DNA of 64,000 nt from Ruminococcus sp. zg-924 (GCF_024433635.1 NZ_WNJZ01000001.1:124001-188000), one strand, 5' to 3'; shown: positions 26,310 to 35,125, numbered from the stretch's first letter. Notes: generated from the letters alone by a model not told the origin. Translations and numbers: made by a program.

Positions 26310-27839
26310 ATGCAAACTAACGAAATTCTTATGCTTGTGTCAATTGCGGCGTACCTCGTTATTGTTCTGGGCGTGGGAGTATGGTGTTCTAAACGAAACA
26401 ACACCGTTGACGATTTTTATTTAGGCGGCAGAAGGTTAGGCCCTTTAGTTACGGCTATGAGCGCTGAGGCTTCTGATATGAGTAGCTGGCTGCTTATGGG
26501 GCTTCCCGGCGTTGCGTACTTAACAGGTGTTGCCGACGCAGCTTGGACGGCAATAGGCTTGGCTCTGGGTACTTACATTAACTGGCTTATAGTTGCAAAG
26601 AGGATTAGAAATTATTCCTCCGTTTGCAAAAATTCAATCACACTTCCGGACTTTTTCTCGAACAGATACCGTGATAGTAAGCGGCTTTTAATGTGCATTG
26701 CGGCGCTGATTATTATTGTTTTCTTTGTTCCGTACACAGCCTCAGGTTTTGCCGCCTGCGGAAAGCTATTTGCTTCGCTGTTTGGTATTAACTATCAGCT
26801 TGCTATGGTGATTAGTGCGATTGTTATCGTTGGCTATACAACTATTGGCGGCTTTTTGGCGGCAAGTACGACTGACTTTATTCAGAGTATTGTTATGACG
26901 GTTGCACTGTTTGTTGTGTTTGGATTCGGTATAAGCGTTGCGGGCGGCTTTGACGCCGTTATTGAAAATGCAAAGGCTCTTCCCGGTTACCTTAGTCTGA
27001 CTGAAACATATGACTCCGCATCAAATTCGGCTAACCCGTATGGATTTATCACTATTATCTCAACTGCAGCTTGGGGTCTTGGTTACTGCGGCATGCCGCA
27101 TATACTCCTGCGCTTTATGGCTATTGAAGACAGCCATAAGCTTAAGCTTTCAAGAAGAGTTGCTTCTATCTGGGTTGTAATTTCGCTTACAGTAGGCGTA
27201 TTGATTGGTGTTATCGGTCTTGGAATGGTAAACGCAGGCGAGCTTGCTCCGCTTTCCGACCCTGAAACTATTATTGTTCAGATTGCTAATCTTTTGAGCA
27301 ATAATGGCGTTCTTGCCGCATTGGTTGCAGGTCTTATCCTTGCAGGTATTCTTGCTTCTACAATGTCAACCGCTGACTCTCAGCTTTTGGCGGCTTCTTC
27401 GAGTGTTTCTGAGAATATTATAAGCGGTGTGTTCAAAGTTAAGGCTTCACCTAAAATGAAGATGATTATTGCAAGAATTACACTTGTTATAGTTGCGATT
27501 ATCGGCATATTTATTGCTTGGGACAGCAACAGCTCTGTATTCCAGATTGTTTCATTTGCTTGGGCGGGCTTTGGTGCAGCGTTTGGCCCGGTTGTGCTGT
27601 TCGCTCTGTTCTGGAAGCGCAGTAACCTTTACGGCGCTCTTGCAGGTATGGTGACAGGCGGTATTACAGTATTCGCTTGGAAGTATCTTGTTCGTCCTCT
27701 TGGCGCTGTTTGGAATATTTACGAGCTTCTTCCGGCGTTCATAGTAAGCTGTATTTTCATAGTTGTTGTAAGTCTTCTCACAAAGGCTCCGTCAAAGGAA
27801 ATCTGCGACGAGTTCGACACGGTTAAGGCTATGAAGTAA
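26310..27839 (+). CDS. putP: Sodium/proline symporter (SSS family)
   Basis: A 509-residue integral membrane protein with about 13 hydrophobic segments. It matches PutP of the solute:sodium symporter family in length and in VDDFYLGGRRLGPLVTAM, SAEASDMSSWLLMGLPG and the helix with STMSTADSQLLAASS, which in PutP helps bind Na+ and proline. It would import proline with sodium; a related amino acid cannot be excluded. ATG 26310 follows AAGGAGAGG. It is a single-gene unit between two terminators. The Na+ dependence fits the Na+-pumping decarboxylase subunits near 57-59 kb. Confidence 0.85.
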   Translation: MQTNEILMLVSIAAYLVIVLGVGVWCSKRNNTVDDFYLGGRRLGPLVTAMSAEASDMSSWLLMGLPGVAYLTGVADAAWTAIGLALGTYINWLIVAKRIRNYSSVCKNSITLPDFFSNRYRDSKRLLMCIAALIIIVFFVPYTASGFAACGKLFASLFGINYQLAMVISAIVIVGYTTIGGFLAASTTDFIQSIVMTVALFVVFGFGISVAGGFDAVIENAKALPGYLSLTETYDSASNSANPYGFITIISTAAWGLGYCGMPHILLRFMAIEDSHKLKLSRRVASIWVVISLTVGVLIGVIGLGMVNAGELAPLSDPETIIVQIANLLSNNGVLAALVAGLILAGILASTMSTADSQLLAASSSVSENIISGVFKVKASPKMKMIIARITLVIVAIIGIFIAWDSNSSVFQIVSFAWAGFGAAFGPVVLFALFWKRSNLYGALAGMVTGGITVFAWKYLVRPLGAVWNIYELLPAFIVSCIFIVVVSLLTKAPSKEICDEFDTVKAMK

Positions 27840-27866
27840 CCACAGTAAAACATAATAATAAATCAA

Positions 27867-27896
27867 AATCCCTGTCCGTTTGGATGGGGATTTTTT
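27867..27896 (+). terminator. putP terminator
   Basis: An 11-bp stem with two wobble pairs (27867-27877 with 27882-27892), a 4-nt loop and a TTTTTT run. Confidence 0.8.
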
Positions 27897-27932
27897 GCTA
27901 TGAATGAAAGAGTCTGATAGAATGTTGCCTCA

Positions 27933-27953
27933 CTTGTTAAAGAAAGGTGGCTG
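27933..27953 (+). repeat. Dispersed repeat copy A
   Basis: A 21-bp stretch (CTTGTTAAAGAAAGGTGGCTG minus its last base is 20 nt) matches copy B at 46535-46555 in 19 of 21 positions. Both lie in non-coding gaps. It is flanked by AGTCTG (27911) and CAGACT (27961), an inverted pair. It looks like an interspersed REP/MITE-type fragment. Confidence 0.5.
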
Positions 27954-27999
27954 TCTTGGCAGACTGAGGGATTTGTTCTGTCTGAGCAATTTTCGATAG

Positions 28000-28260
28000 T
28001 TGTCTTGTCTACATTTAAATGGAAATGGCAGCATTATCCGACTGAAGAATTATGTTTGCGTTTCTAGGTGTCTGCTAAACATCAAAATTTTAAATGTCAA
28101 CATTTTTCGAGTTAATGTATACATTTATCGGGAAAATGTAAACATTTATCAAGAAAATGTTTACATCAATTTACAAAGAAAAGAAGAGGAGAGAAAAGTA
28201 AAGCAAAGAAAAGGATATGCTCTTGCCGCAATGTGTGCAAAAGCAGAAAAGTTGAATTAA
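28000..28260 (+). pseudogene. Doubtful short reading frame, possible phage-gene remnant
   Basis: A possible 86-residue product with a TTG start and no ribosome-binding site. Its centre repeats a seven-residue unit of the type N-V-[NY]-I-[FY]-[RQ]-E, produced by the 21-bp DNA repeats at 28093-28167, and its C-terminus is Lys/Glu-rich. Similar Asn/Val/Ile-rich linkers occur in some phage replication proteins, so this could be a decayed prophage gene, or simply an operator array that happens to be open. I do not consider it a proven gene. Confidence 0.25.
28093..28167. repeat. Four palindromic repeats at exact 21-bp spacing
   Basis: AATGTCAACATTT (28093), AATGTATACATTT (28114), AATGTAAACATTT (28135) and AATGTTTACATC (28156) share the dyad AATGTNNACATT. 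Their starts are exactly 21 bp apart, two turns of the helix. A fifth related site, TTGTCTACATTT (28005-28016), lies out of register. The rest of 27,897-28,335 shows no other supportable gene. Confidence 0.8.
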
Positions 28261-28335
28261 CAATGGTTGTCGTAAATAATACTGCGGCAAGAAGCAATAT
28301 ATAAGCAAATTTCAAAAAATATATTTATTTTTTAA

Positions 28336-28370
28336 AACTTGACTTTTTCGGGTCAAGTTTTTTGTTTTTT
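28336..28370 (+). terminator. Terminator just upstream of the phage module
   Basis: AACTTGAC (28336-28343) pairs with GTCAAGTT (28352-28359), then TTTTGTTTTTT. It lies about 60 nt before terS, so the phage genes would need read-through or a promoter in the short gap. I see no good promoter there. Confidence 0.8.
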
Positions 28371-28427
28371 CAGAGGGATATTGCAGGGAGCTTCTACCCT
28401 GTAATAATTTGTGGGGGCGTTTAAGTT

Positions 28428-28922
28428 TTGGAACAATCAAAAAAACTAAGCAAGCGGGAACGGTTATTCTGCCGCTTGTACTGTGCAACAGGCAATGCCA
28501 GAGAAGCAGCGGTGCGTTCGGGATATACACAAAATCCAGAGGAGCAGGGTCTTGAGCTGCTTGCAAACGATGCGGTTATCGCCGAGATTAAAAAGGGAAT
28601 GGAGCGTGAACGTGAGCTTTTAAAAATTAAAGCTTTAAAAGGCCTTGAGCGCATAGCCTTTGGCAGCATATCTGACGCTGTCAGGCTTGTGTGCAGTGAT
28701 TCTCCGCCTTTATTGAGCCTTGAAAGCTTTGATTTGTTCCTGATAAGCGAAATCAAAAAGCCTAAGGACGGAGCGATGGAGATTAAATTTTTTGACCGGT
28801 TAAAGGCACTTGAACGCCTTATGCAGGACGGCTTAACGGATAGTTCCGCAGCTCTTCCTCTTTACAATGCGTTGTGTGAGGCTTCCCAAACAATCAGCGG
28901 CGGTGATGCCGATGGAGTTTAA
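28428..28922 (+). CDS. terS: Phage terminase small subunit
   Basis: A 164-residue DNA-recognition subunit of the packaging motor. The N-terminus SKRERLFCRLYCATGNAREA with VRSGYT is the helix-turn-helix of the terminase_2 type; the middle is helical (IKKGMERERELLKIKALKGL), with ISDAVRLV, as in PBSX-type small subunits. The start is TTG at 28428, behind GTGGGGG. It overlaps the large-subunit gene. No DNA-maturation genes lie upstream. Confidence 0.8.
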   Translation: MEQSKKLSKRERLFCRLYCATGNAREAAVRSGYTQNPEEQGLELLANDAVIAEIKKGMERERELLKIKALKGLERIAFGSISDAVRLVCSDSPPLLSLESFDLFLISEIKKPKDGAMEIKFFDRLKALERLMQDGLTDSSAALPLYNALCEASQTISGGDADGV

Positions 28923-30159
28923 AACCTTCTCTAAAAAACAGCTTTGCGCTCTCGGCTGGTGGTGCAAAAACAGCCCGTACAAAAACTGTGACGCCGTTAT
29001 ATGTGACGGCGCCGTGAGAAGCGGTAAGACATTGTGTATGAGCATCTCGTTCATTCTGTGGTCGCTGTCGGCTTTTAACGGCAGGGACTTTGCAATCTGC
29101 GGCAAAACCGTAAGAGGAGTAAGGCGAAATGTTGTGTCGCCGCTTTTATCTACGCTCAGGGAGCTTGGATTTAGCGTAAACGAAAGGCTCAGCCTTAATC
29201 TTATCGAAATTGAGTATGGTAAGATGCGCAACAGATATTATCTTTTTGGCGGCAGAGATGAAAGTTCAGCGGCACTGATACAGGGCATTACGCTTGCAGG
29301 GGTGTTGTTTGACGAGGTGGCGCTTATGCCTCGCTCGTTTGTTGAGCAGGCGATAGCAAGATGCTCTGTCGGCGGTTCAAAATTTTGGTTTAACTGCAAC
29401 CCGGAGCATCCCGGACACTGGTTTTATCGTGAGTGGATTTTAAAGCGGAAAGAGAAAAATGCGCTTTACCTTCACTTTAAAATGGAGGACAATCCGTCAC
29501 TTTCTCCAAAGATGCTCAAACGCTACAAGAGCCTTTATTCGGGTGCGTTTTACCGACGGTTTGTTGAGGGCAAGTGGGTTGCGGCGCAGGGTGCTGTGTA
29601 TCCGTTTATGACTGAAGAAATGTTCGCAGAGGTGCCTCTATATGATTTTGAGGACTATGCGGTGTCGATAGATTACGGAACAGTAAATCCTGCCTCGTTT
29701 GGGCTTTGGGGACTTTTTGACGGAGTTTGGTATCGTATTGACGAGTACTATTTTGATTCCCGCCGTGAAGGCTTTCAGCGAACCGACGAGGAGCATTACA
29801 GAGAGCTTGAAAGACTGTGCGAAGGTAAGGCTGTTTCAACGGTGACGGTTGATCCGTCTGCGGCAAGCTTTATTGAGGTTATTCGCCGGCACGGGCAATT
29901 TACTGTTATTCCTGCACGCAATAATGTGCTTGACGGAATAAGGCAGACAGCCGCCGCACTTAAAGATAAGCGAGTTGTAATTTGCCGCAAATGCGCAGAC
30001 AGCATACGTGAATTTTCGCTCTACCGCTGGAATGAGAGCAGTGTAAACGATGTTCCAATAAAAGAAAACGACCACGCAATGGACGACATAAGATATTTTG
30101 TCGCAACTATTCTAAACGGCGGCTCTGACGGCTTTTTTGTCGTTGCCGCCGAAAGGTAA
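28906..30159 (+). CDS. terL: Phage terminase large subunit
   Basis: About 417 residues. It is the ATPase-nuclease that pumps DNA into the prohead. Walker A is GAVRSGKT (about 31-38), Walker B is GVLFDEVALM (about 127-136), and the nuclease domain carries VSIDYGTVNPASFGLWG (about 255-271), TVDPSAAS and a C-terminal NDHAMDDIRYFVATI. All expected ATPase and nuclease motifs appear intact, so packaging could still work. ATG 28906 (or 28912) overlaps the end of terS, as is usual for translational coupling; no strong ribosome-binding site is seen. Confidence 0.85.
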   Translation: MPMEFKTFSKKQLCALGWWCKNSPYKNCDAVICDGAVRSGKTLCMSISFILWSLSAFNGRDFAICGKTVRGVRRNVVSPLLSTLRELGFSVNERLSLNLIEIEYGKMRNRYYLFGGRDESSAALIQGITLAGVLFDEVALMPRSFVEQAIARCSVGGSKFWFNCNPEHPGHWFYREWILKRKEKNALYLHFKMEDNPSLSPKMLKRYKSLYSGAFYRRFVEGKWVAAQGAVYPFMTEEMFAEVPLYDFEDYAVSIDYGTVNPASFGLWGLFDGVWYRIDEYYFDSRREGFQRTDEEHYRELERLCEGKAVSTVTVDPSAASFIEVIRRHGQFTVIPARNNVLDGIRQTAAALKDKRVVICRKCADSIREFSLYRWNESSVNDVPIKENDHAMDDIRYFVATILNGGSDGFFVVAAER

Positions 30160-30171
30160 AGGAGGCTTTAG

Positions 30172-31317
30172 GTGAGGCTATTTAAGAAAAGGACGGCTGA
30201 CAAAAGCGACTGTGCAGTTCAGACTGCCGAAGGGCGATTTTGCCGACACCCGTTTGGTATTTTGTCGGACTATTCCTCTGACTTAACTCAGCGCAGACTT
30301 TACGAGGCTTTGCGAGAGTCTGTGCCGCTGATTGACGGTGCGCTCGACAAGATAGTGCGGCTGACAAACGGCTTTGAGGTTCACTGTAAAAGTAAGCGGG
30401 CACAGGCATATCTTGGGAGCTTTCTCGAAAATGTTAAGGTCGGCGCAAGCGGCAGAGGTATTGCGTGCTTTATAAACACATATCTTAATCAGCTTTTGAC
30501 CTACGGAACAGCTGTCGGTGAGATTGTGCCGTACACCGACCAAAGCGGTATTGCGGCTCTTTACAACGCAAGCCTTGACGCAGTTGAGCTGCAATGCGGC
30601 GACAATCCGCTTGACTTGCAAATATGTGCAAGAAAAGACGGCGGTGTGAGCGAGCCTATTAAGAACCCGAACCTTGTTCTGCATACGGCGCTTAATCCGA
30701 GTCCGGATAAGGTGTACGGTACCTCTGTGTTGAGAGGACTGCCGTTTGTGAGCGATATTTTGCTCAAAATCTTTAATACGATAGGTGAAAACTGGGAGAG
30801 AGTCGGGAATATCCGCTTTGCCGTCAGTTGTTCCTCAGACGGTGCAAATGCTAAGGAGAGAGCACAGCAGATTGCACGGCAATGGAGCCTTGCGATGAGC
30901 GACAAGGAGCAGACCCGTGATTTTGTGTCGGTAGGTGATGTTTCAATTAAGGTTATCGGCGCTGATAATCAGATACTCGACAGTGAGGTGCCTGTTAGAC
31001 AGCTTCTTGAGCAGATTGTTGCAAAGCTGTCGGTTCCGCCGTTTTTGCTGGGGCTTTCGTGGTCGTCAACCGAGCGAATGGCTTCTCAGCAGTGCGATAT
31101 TCTGACAAGTGAGCTTGAGTGGTACCGTGCGCTGATTACTCCTGTTATTGATAAAATATGTCGGTTGTTTCTGCGTATGTCAGGGTTTGATGACAACGTG
31201 GAGATAGAGTGGGGCAACATCAATTTACAGGACGAAACAGAGCTTGCTCAGGCAAGACTTTGGAGTGCGCAGGCGCAGGAGATTGAGCTGAGGATAAAGG
31301 AGGGGAAAGGTGAATAA
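30172..31317 (+). CDS. Phage portal protein
   Basis: A 381-residue portal of the type found in PBSX-like and related phages. The N-terminal part contains LRESVPLIDGALDKIVRL, followed by GTAVGEIVPY, VLRGLPFVSDILLKIF, and the C-terminal VPPFLLGLSWSSTERMAS with the helical ILTSELEWYRALI. Twelve copies would form the DNA gate at one capsid vertex. The GTG start at 30172 follows AAAGGAGGC. The stop overlaps the next gene by 8 nt. Confidence 0.8.
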   Translation: MRLFKKRTADKSDCAVQTAEGRFCRHPFGILSDYSSDLTQRRLYEALRESVPLIDGALDKIVRLTNGFEVHCKSKRAQAYLGSFLENVKVGASGRGIACFINTYLNQLLTYGTAVGEIVPYTDQSGIAALYNASLDAVELQCGDNPLDLQICARKDGGVSEPIKNPNLVLHTALNPSPDKVYGTSVLRGLPFVSDILLKIFNTIGENWERVGNIRFAVSCSSDGANAKERAQQIARQWSLAMSDKEQTRDFVSVGDVSIKVIGADNQILDSEVPVRQLLEQIVAKLSVPPFLLGLSWSSTERMASQQCDILTSELEWYRALITPVIDKICRLFLRMSGFDDNVEIEWGNINLQDETELAQARLWSAQAQEIELRIKEGKGE

Positions 31318-32251
31318 CGGAAAAATTGTGAAGAGCTTTGACATAAGCGACGAGGATTTATCGCTTATAAACGCTTACACAAGGCGACAGATGAGCAAGG
31401 ACGAGCTTTACTGCTTTTCTATTGTTTTGTGCGATAACGAAATTGACAGGGATTTTGAGCAGTTCCCGACTGAGGAGCTTTATAAAATTGCGGAGCTTTT
31501 TGTTGGAAGGACAGGAATTTTTGACCACAATCCGAGTACAGAAAACCAGTGCGCAAGGCTTTATGACTGCTGTGTTGAGGTGGACATTACAAGAAAAAAC
31601 AGTGTTGGCGAGGAGTATGCCTGTGTTATGGCAAAGGCATATATCCCTGTAAATGACGGTACAAAACAGCTTGTTGAGGATATTGATTCGGGCATAAAAA
31701 AGGAAGTAAGCATCGGTTGCAGTGCGTTAGGTACTGTATGCTCAATCTGCGGAAAGGATATGTACCGAGGTGAATGTGTTCACAGAAAAGGGCAGATTTA
31801 CGGCGGTGTGCAGTGTTATGGCAAGCTTTGCGGCATCAGCGACGCTTACGAATGGAGCTTTGTTGCTGTTCCGTCGCAAAGAGCAGCGGGAGTAATTAAA
31901 AATAAAGGTTTGGAGGGCGATATGTTGGAAAGTGTATTTAAAAGACTTGAAAAGCCGGGTGAGCTTACGCTGAGCGATGATGATAAGACTAAGCTTTGCG
32001 CCTACATTGAAAAGCTCAAGGGAATTTGCGCTGACGGCGAGGAGTACAGACAGGAGCTGAAAAGCGATATTTTAAGGCTAAACGCCATAAAGGGCGGTAT
32101 AGACCACAGTGTTATGTCTGCCGTAGTTGAGCGAATGACAATACCTGAGCTTAAGGCTTTTAAGGCGGCTTATACAAAAAAGGAGACACAGCCGCAGTTG
32201 TATAAATCAGGCAAGACCTGCGGCAGTACCTGCGACGAATACAACATTTAA
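31310..32251 (+). CDS. Capsid maturation protease fused to scaffold (XkdF-like)
   Basis: A 313-residue protein. The first part resembles XkdF-type prohead proteases: the likely catalytic His in IFDHNPS (about 81) and Ser in EVSIGCS (about 136-141), with EWSFVAVPSQRAAGV closing the domain. An insertion with C-x2-C-x7-C-x-H (about 145-158) may bind zinc. From about 205 on, a helical charged region (MLESVFKRLEKPGEL...) looks like a scaffolding domain. GTG 31310 follows AAGGAGGGG. A separate in-frame start inside the gene may give the scaffold alone. Confidence 0.7.
   Translation: MNNGKIVKSFDISDEDLSLINAYTRRQMSKDELYCFSIVLCDNEIDRDFEQFPTEELYKIAELFVGRTGIFDHNPSTENQCARLYDCCVEVDITRKNSVGEEYACVMAKAYIPVNDGTKQLVEDIDSGIKKEVSIGCSALGTVCSICGKDMYRGECVHRKGQIYGGVQCYGKLCGISDAYEWSFVAVPSQRAAGVIKNKGLEGDMLESVFKRLEKPGELTLSDDDKTKLCAYIEKLKGICADGEEYRQELKSDILRLNAIKGGIDHSVMSAVVERMTIPELKAFKAAYTKKETQPQLYKSGKTCGSTCDEYNI
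31922..32251 (+). CDS. Putative nested scaffold protein (in-frame internal start)
   Basis: Within the protease gene, ATG 31922 is in frame (codon 205) and is preceded by a clear ribosome-binding site GGAGGG (31912-31917). Translation from it gives about 109 residues, exactly the helical scaffold-like portion without the protease domain. Nested scaffold starts inside protease genes are known in phages (lambda C/Nu3). Whether this one is used is inference from the site and domain boundary. Confidence 0.45.
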   Translation: MLESVFKRLEKPGELTLSDDDKTKLCAYIEKLKGICADGEEYRQELKSDILRLNAIKGGIDHSVMSAVVERMTIPELKAFKAAYTKKETQPQLYKSGKTCGSTCDEYNI

Positions 32252-32265
32252 GGAGAGATGAAATT

Positions 32266-32604
32266 ATGTATGCAGATTTTAAGGGCTTGAATTCAGAGGT
32301 TGTAACATTTAACTGCAACTCAACTGTTACCGAGCCGGGTCAGCTTGTAAAGCTTATTGCAAGCGGAATGGTTGGAAAATGCGCAAGCGGTGACCAGCCG
32401 ATAGGCGTGGTTGAGAATGTAAGAAACGGATTTGCCGCCGTTACTATTCGTGGTTATATTAATGTTAATCATGATGGCACTTTGAATATTGGATATCGCA
32501 ATATTTCAGCAAGTGACGATAAAACGGTGAAGCTTGACAATACAAACGGCATAAAGTGCCTTGTTGTTGAAACATTAAGCGGCAAGGCAGGAATTTTGCT
32601 TTAA
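32266..32604 (+). CDS. Probable capsid decoration (cement) protein
   Basis: A 112-residue beta-rich protein placed between protease and major capsid gene, the usual place of head decoration proteins. Features: VVTFNCNSTVTEPGQLVKL, an early GDQPIGVVENV turn and FAAVTIRGYINV, resembling DUF2190-like decoration proteins. No enzyme motif. RBS AAGGAGAG; the capsid gene starts 15 nt downstream. Confidence 0.6.
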   Translation: MYADFKGLNSEVVTFNCNSTVTEPGQLVKLIASGMVGKCASGDQPIGVVENVRNGFAAVTIRGYINVNHDGTLNIGYRNISASDDKTVKLDNTNGIKCLVVETLSGKAGILL

Positions 32605-32619
32605 GGAGGAATTGCTATT

Positions 32620-33630
32620 ATGGCTAATTATGAAACAATTAAAATTGATAAGAGTATGTACGGCGTATGCGGCAGAAGCCTTACTCAGACGCTTGAACAG
32701 CTTGACCCATCCGAGCAGTACAGGGGTACTTCCCTTGAGGGCACTGACGCATTTCAAAGACAGCTTAAGCGTTTTGACATTAAGGTTAAGGGCAAAAACA
32801 GCGATACGGTAGAGAAGTTTTTTCAGACCTCTTCATCAGCGGCGCTCTTTCCTGAGTACATAAGACGAGCTGTTTTTACAGGTGTTGAGCAGAACAATGT
32901 TGTTGGTGATATCGTAGCCGCCACAACTAAGATTGATGGTCTTGACTACCGCAGTATTGCCTCAGACCCTCTTGACGAGAGCAAGGAGCTTAAGCCTGTT
33001 GCAGAGGGTGCGTTTATTCCTGAAACCAAGATTAAAATTCAGAGCAATCTTGTTAAGCTTATAAAGCGAGGCAGAATGTTGGTGTCTTCATATGAGGCTT
33101 TGCGTTTTCAGCGACTTGATTTGTTCACCGTAACGCTTAAGCAGATTGGAGCATATATAGGCAGAATGCAGCTTTCTGATGCGGTGAATGTGCTTATAAA
33201 CGGTGACGGCAACAACAACCATGCCGAGGTTATAAATGTTGCAACGTCAGGCAAGCTTACCTATGACGATTTGCTTAATTTCTGGGGCAAGTTTGCACCG
33301 TACGAGCTTAACACGCTTCTTGCATCAACTGAGATGATTCAGTCAATTCTTGCACTTCCTGAAATGCAAGATTCACGTGCCGGACTTGACTTTCACGGCA
33401 CAGGCAAGCTTGTTACCCCAATGGGTGCAACGCTTATTCACGTTCCGTCTATTTCAGGCAAGAAAATCATCGGTCTTGACAAAAACTGTGCCCTTGAGAT
33501 GGTGCAATCGGGCGACATTGTAACAGATTATGACAAGCTTATCGACCGCCAGCTTGAGCGTGCCGCAATCACCTGCACAACAGGTTTCTCTAAGCTGTTC
33601 ACAGGTGCGGCTAAGGTATTGTCAATTTAA
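32620..33630 (+). CDS. Phage major capsid protein (HK97-like fold)
   Basis: A 336-residue protein in the major capsid position. It has an N-terminal helical arm (TQTLEQLDPSEQY), FPEYIRRAVFTGVEQNNVVGDIVA, the KLIKRGRMLVSSYEALRFQRLDLF helix of P-domain type, VTPMGATLIHVPS and a C-terminal ERAAITCTTGFSKLF. This is typical of phage capsid proteins of the HK97 superfamily. RBS TAAGGAGG. No frameshift or stop interrupts it. Confidence 0.75.
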   Translation: MANYETIKIDKSMYGVCGRSLTQTLEQLDPSEQYRGTSLEGTDAFQRQLKRFDIKVKGKNSDTVEKFFQTSSSAALFPEYIRRAVFTGVEQNNVVGDIVAATTKIDGLDYRSIASDPLDESKELKPVAEGAFIPETKIKIQSNLVKLIKRGRMLVSSYEALRFQRLDLFTVTLKQIGAYIGRMQLSDAVNVLINGDGNNNHAEVINVATSGKLTYDDLLNFWGKFAPYELNTLLASTEMIQSILALPEMQDSRAGLDFHGTGKLVTPMGATLIHVPSISGKKIIGLDKNCALEMVQSGDIVTDYDKLIDRQLERAAITCTTGFSKLFTGAAKVLSI

Positions 33631-33647
33631 TTCAGGAGGGCAGCGGT

Positions 33648-34007
33648 ATGGACAGCTTTATTGTTTATTTGCGATTTTTAACACTGTGCGGCTTAAGTGA
33701 AGATGAGGGCGATAAATACCGCTTTTTGTGCAAGGACTCGATTCGTTATTTTAAGTCGAGAGCTAAAAGCGAGAAGGTTCTTTGCGAGCAGGGCAGCAGC
33801 TTTAACGCTGCTGCCGCAGCCCTGGCTGCACTGAATTACGAGCGTTTAAAGCTTGGTGATGCTGCCGATTCGCTTAAGGCGGGCGATGTAACAATTTCGC
33901 TTAACAGTAAATCAGCACTTGACAGCGCAAAGGCGTATTACAACACGATGCTGGAAGATGTAAGACCGTATCTGAGCGACAGCGATTTTTCATTTGAGGC
34001 GGTGTGA
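33648..34007 (+). CDS. Probable head-tail connector
   Basis: A 119-residue mainly helical protein directly after the capsid gene, where portal-adaptor proteins (gp6/gp15-like) normally lie. The C-terminal pattern SALDSAKAYYNTMLEDVRPYL is typical in style. The assignment rests on position, size and helical content. RBS AGGAGGGC. Confidence 0.5.
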   Translation: MDSFIVYLRFLTLCGLSEDEGDKYRFLCKDSIRYFKSRAKSEKVLCEQGSSFNAAAAALAALNYERLKLGDAADSLKAGDVTISLNSKSALDSAKAYYNTMLEDVRPYLSDSDFSFEAV

Positions 34008-34008
34008 G

Positions 34009-34374
34009 ATGAGAGGCGCTAAAGTTATTGTAGACCTTATACATCGCTTCGGCTGCAAAATATGTGTAATTAACGGTGAACAGCGTAGTGAGTGTTCGGT
34101 ATTTATTGAGCCGCTGAGGTATAAAAACAAGATTTATCTTGACGGTACAAGCCTTTCGCAGGGACTTCTTGACGGTTCACACAGCCTTATGATTGCGCCG
34201 CCTGAGCTTGTGCTTGATTTGCCGCTTGAAAACTACGTTGTTGAGTGTGCGACAATGAACAGGCGCTTTACGATTAAAAAGTGCGACACCTATTATCTGA
34301 AGGACACTCCGCTGTACCTTTGGGCGATTTTGGGGAATTACAGACAGGACGGTGAGGAAAGCGATGGAGCTTAA
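34009..34374 (+). CDS. Probable head-closure/stopper-like phage protein
   Basis: A 121-residue beta-rich protein following the connector. It starts MRGAKVIVDLIHRFG and contains GTSLSQGLLDGSHSLM and VVECATMNRRFTIKKC. Its position matches stopper proteins that close the portal channel; the sequence alone does not prove it. The ATG is 1 nt after the previous stop, and its end overlaps the next gene. Confidence 0.4.
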   Translation: MRGAKVIVDLIHRFGCKICVINGEQRSECSVFIEPLRYKNKIYLDGTSLSQGLLDGSHSLMIAPPELVLDLPLENYVVECATMNRRFTIKKCDTYYLKDTPLYLWAILGNYRQDGEESDGA

Positions 34375-35125
34375 ATATGAAGATGTGAAGATATTGATAA
34401 GTAAGGCGATAACAAGATGTACTAAGCTTGAACAGTGCCGCATAACCGACGCATTTCCTCCGTCACAGTCGGACAATCCGGTGAAACGGTGTATATGCGC
34501 CATAGGACTTTTGAGTGCCGGAAAAGACAGCCGCTCAATTAATGGAGTGACAGTTGATACAGAAAACACGATAAGTGCTTTTGTTGATATTTATACGCCT
34601 GTATCAAAGGGCGGTCAGTTTTCGTCGGACTGTGCTCTTGAATTGTGCGCCGCTCTCGAAGGGTTTAAAGATGAGTATAAGGTTAAGGTTGTTGTCGGGG
34701 ACATAAGCTATTTAAGCGGCTGCTATGCATACAAAACACGTTTAAAAGTCACAGTCAGCCAAAGCTTTGAGAATTTATATAACGATGATACCGACAGCAT
34801 ATTTAAGCTGAACTTTGACGGATTGCCATATGTGTGCCGCAGTGTACGCTTTGAGCTTTCACCGATGAATACACCGATTGAATGTTATGGTGAGTGCTGC
34901 CCTGTTAATTTTGTTCAGGACAGCAAGCTCTGTATTGCAAGGGTTAAGCGGAATATATCCGATGACGGTGCGTCATTACGGCATTTAAAGTATCCTTTTG
35001 TTATCAGTGGTATGAGTGACGAGGGGCTTTATCTTGTTGACTGCGCCGTTGTAAGTTATGAGCTTGACGAAAATTTGCAGGAGATCGTAACAATATCGGG
35101 AAGGAATGAGGAATATGGAGCTTGA
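34364..35125 (+). CDS. Phage protein, possible tail-terminator/tube-like fusion
   Basis: A 253-residue protein. The first half (to about 150) resembles tail-terminator proteins in style: VKILISKAI, TISAFVDIYTPVSKGGQF, a KVKVVVGDISY strand and TRLKVTVSQSFENLY. The second half (IFKLNFDGLPYVCRSVRFEL ... YPFVISGMSDEGLYLVDCAVVSYEL) is a separate beta domain that might be related to tail-tube proteins. If so, one gene replaces the whole tail-shaft block that is otherwise missing. This is speculative; the family is not recognised with certainty. Confidence 0.35.
   Translation: MELKYEDVKILISKAITRCTKLEQCRITDAFPPSQSDNPVKRCICAIGLLSAGKDSRSINGVTVDTENTISAFVDIYTPVSKGGQFSSDCALELCAALEGFKDEYKVKVVVGDISYLSGCYAYKTRLKVTVSQSFENLYNDDTDSIFKLNFDGLPYVCRSVRFELSPMNTPIECYGECCPVNFVQDSKLCIARVKRNISDDGASLRHLKYPFVISGMSDEGLYLVDCAVVSYELDENLQEIVTISGRNEEYGA

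Noticed and set aside
28005-28167. CRISPR array
   Set aside because: Repeats are 12-13 bp palindromes at 21-bp spacing with spacers of about 8 bp, far from CRISPR geometry, and no cas gene is near.
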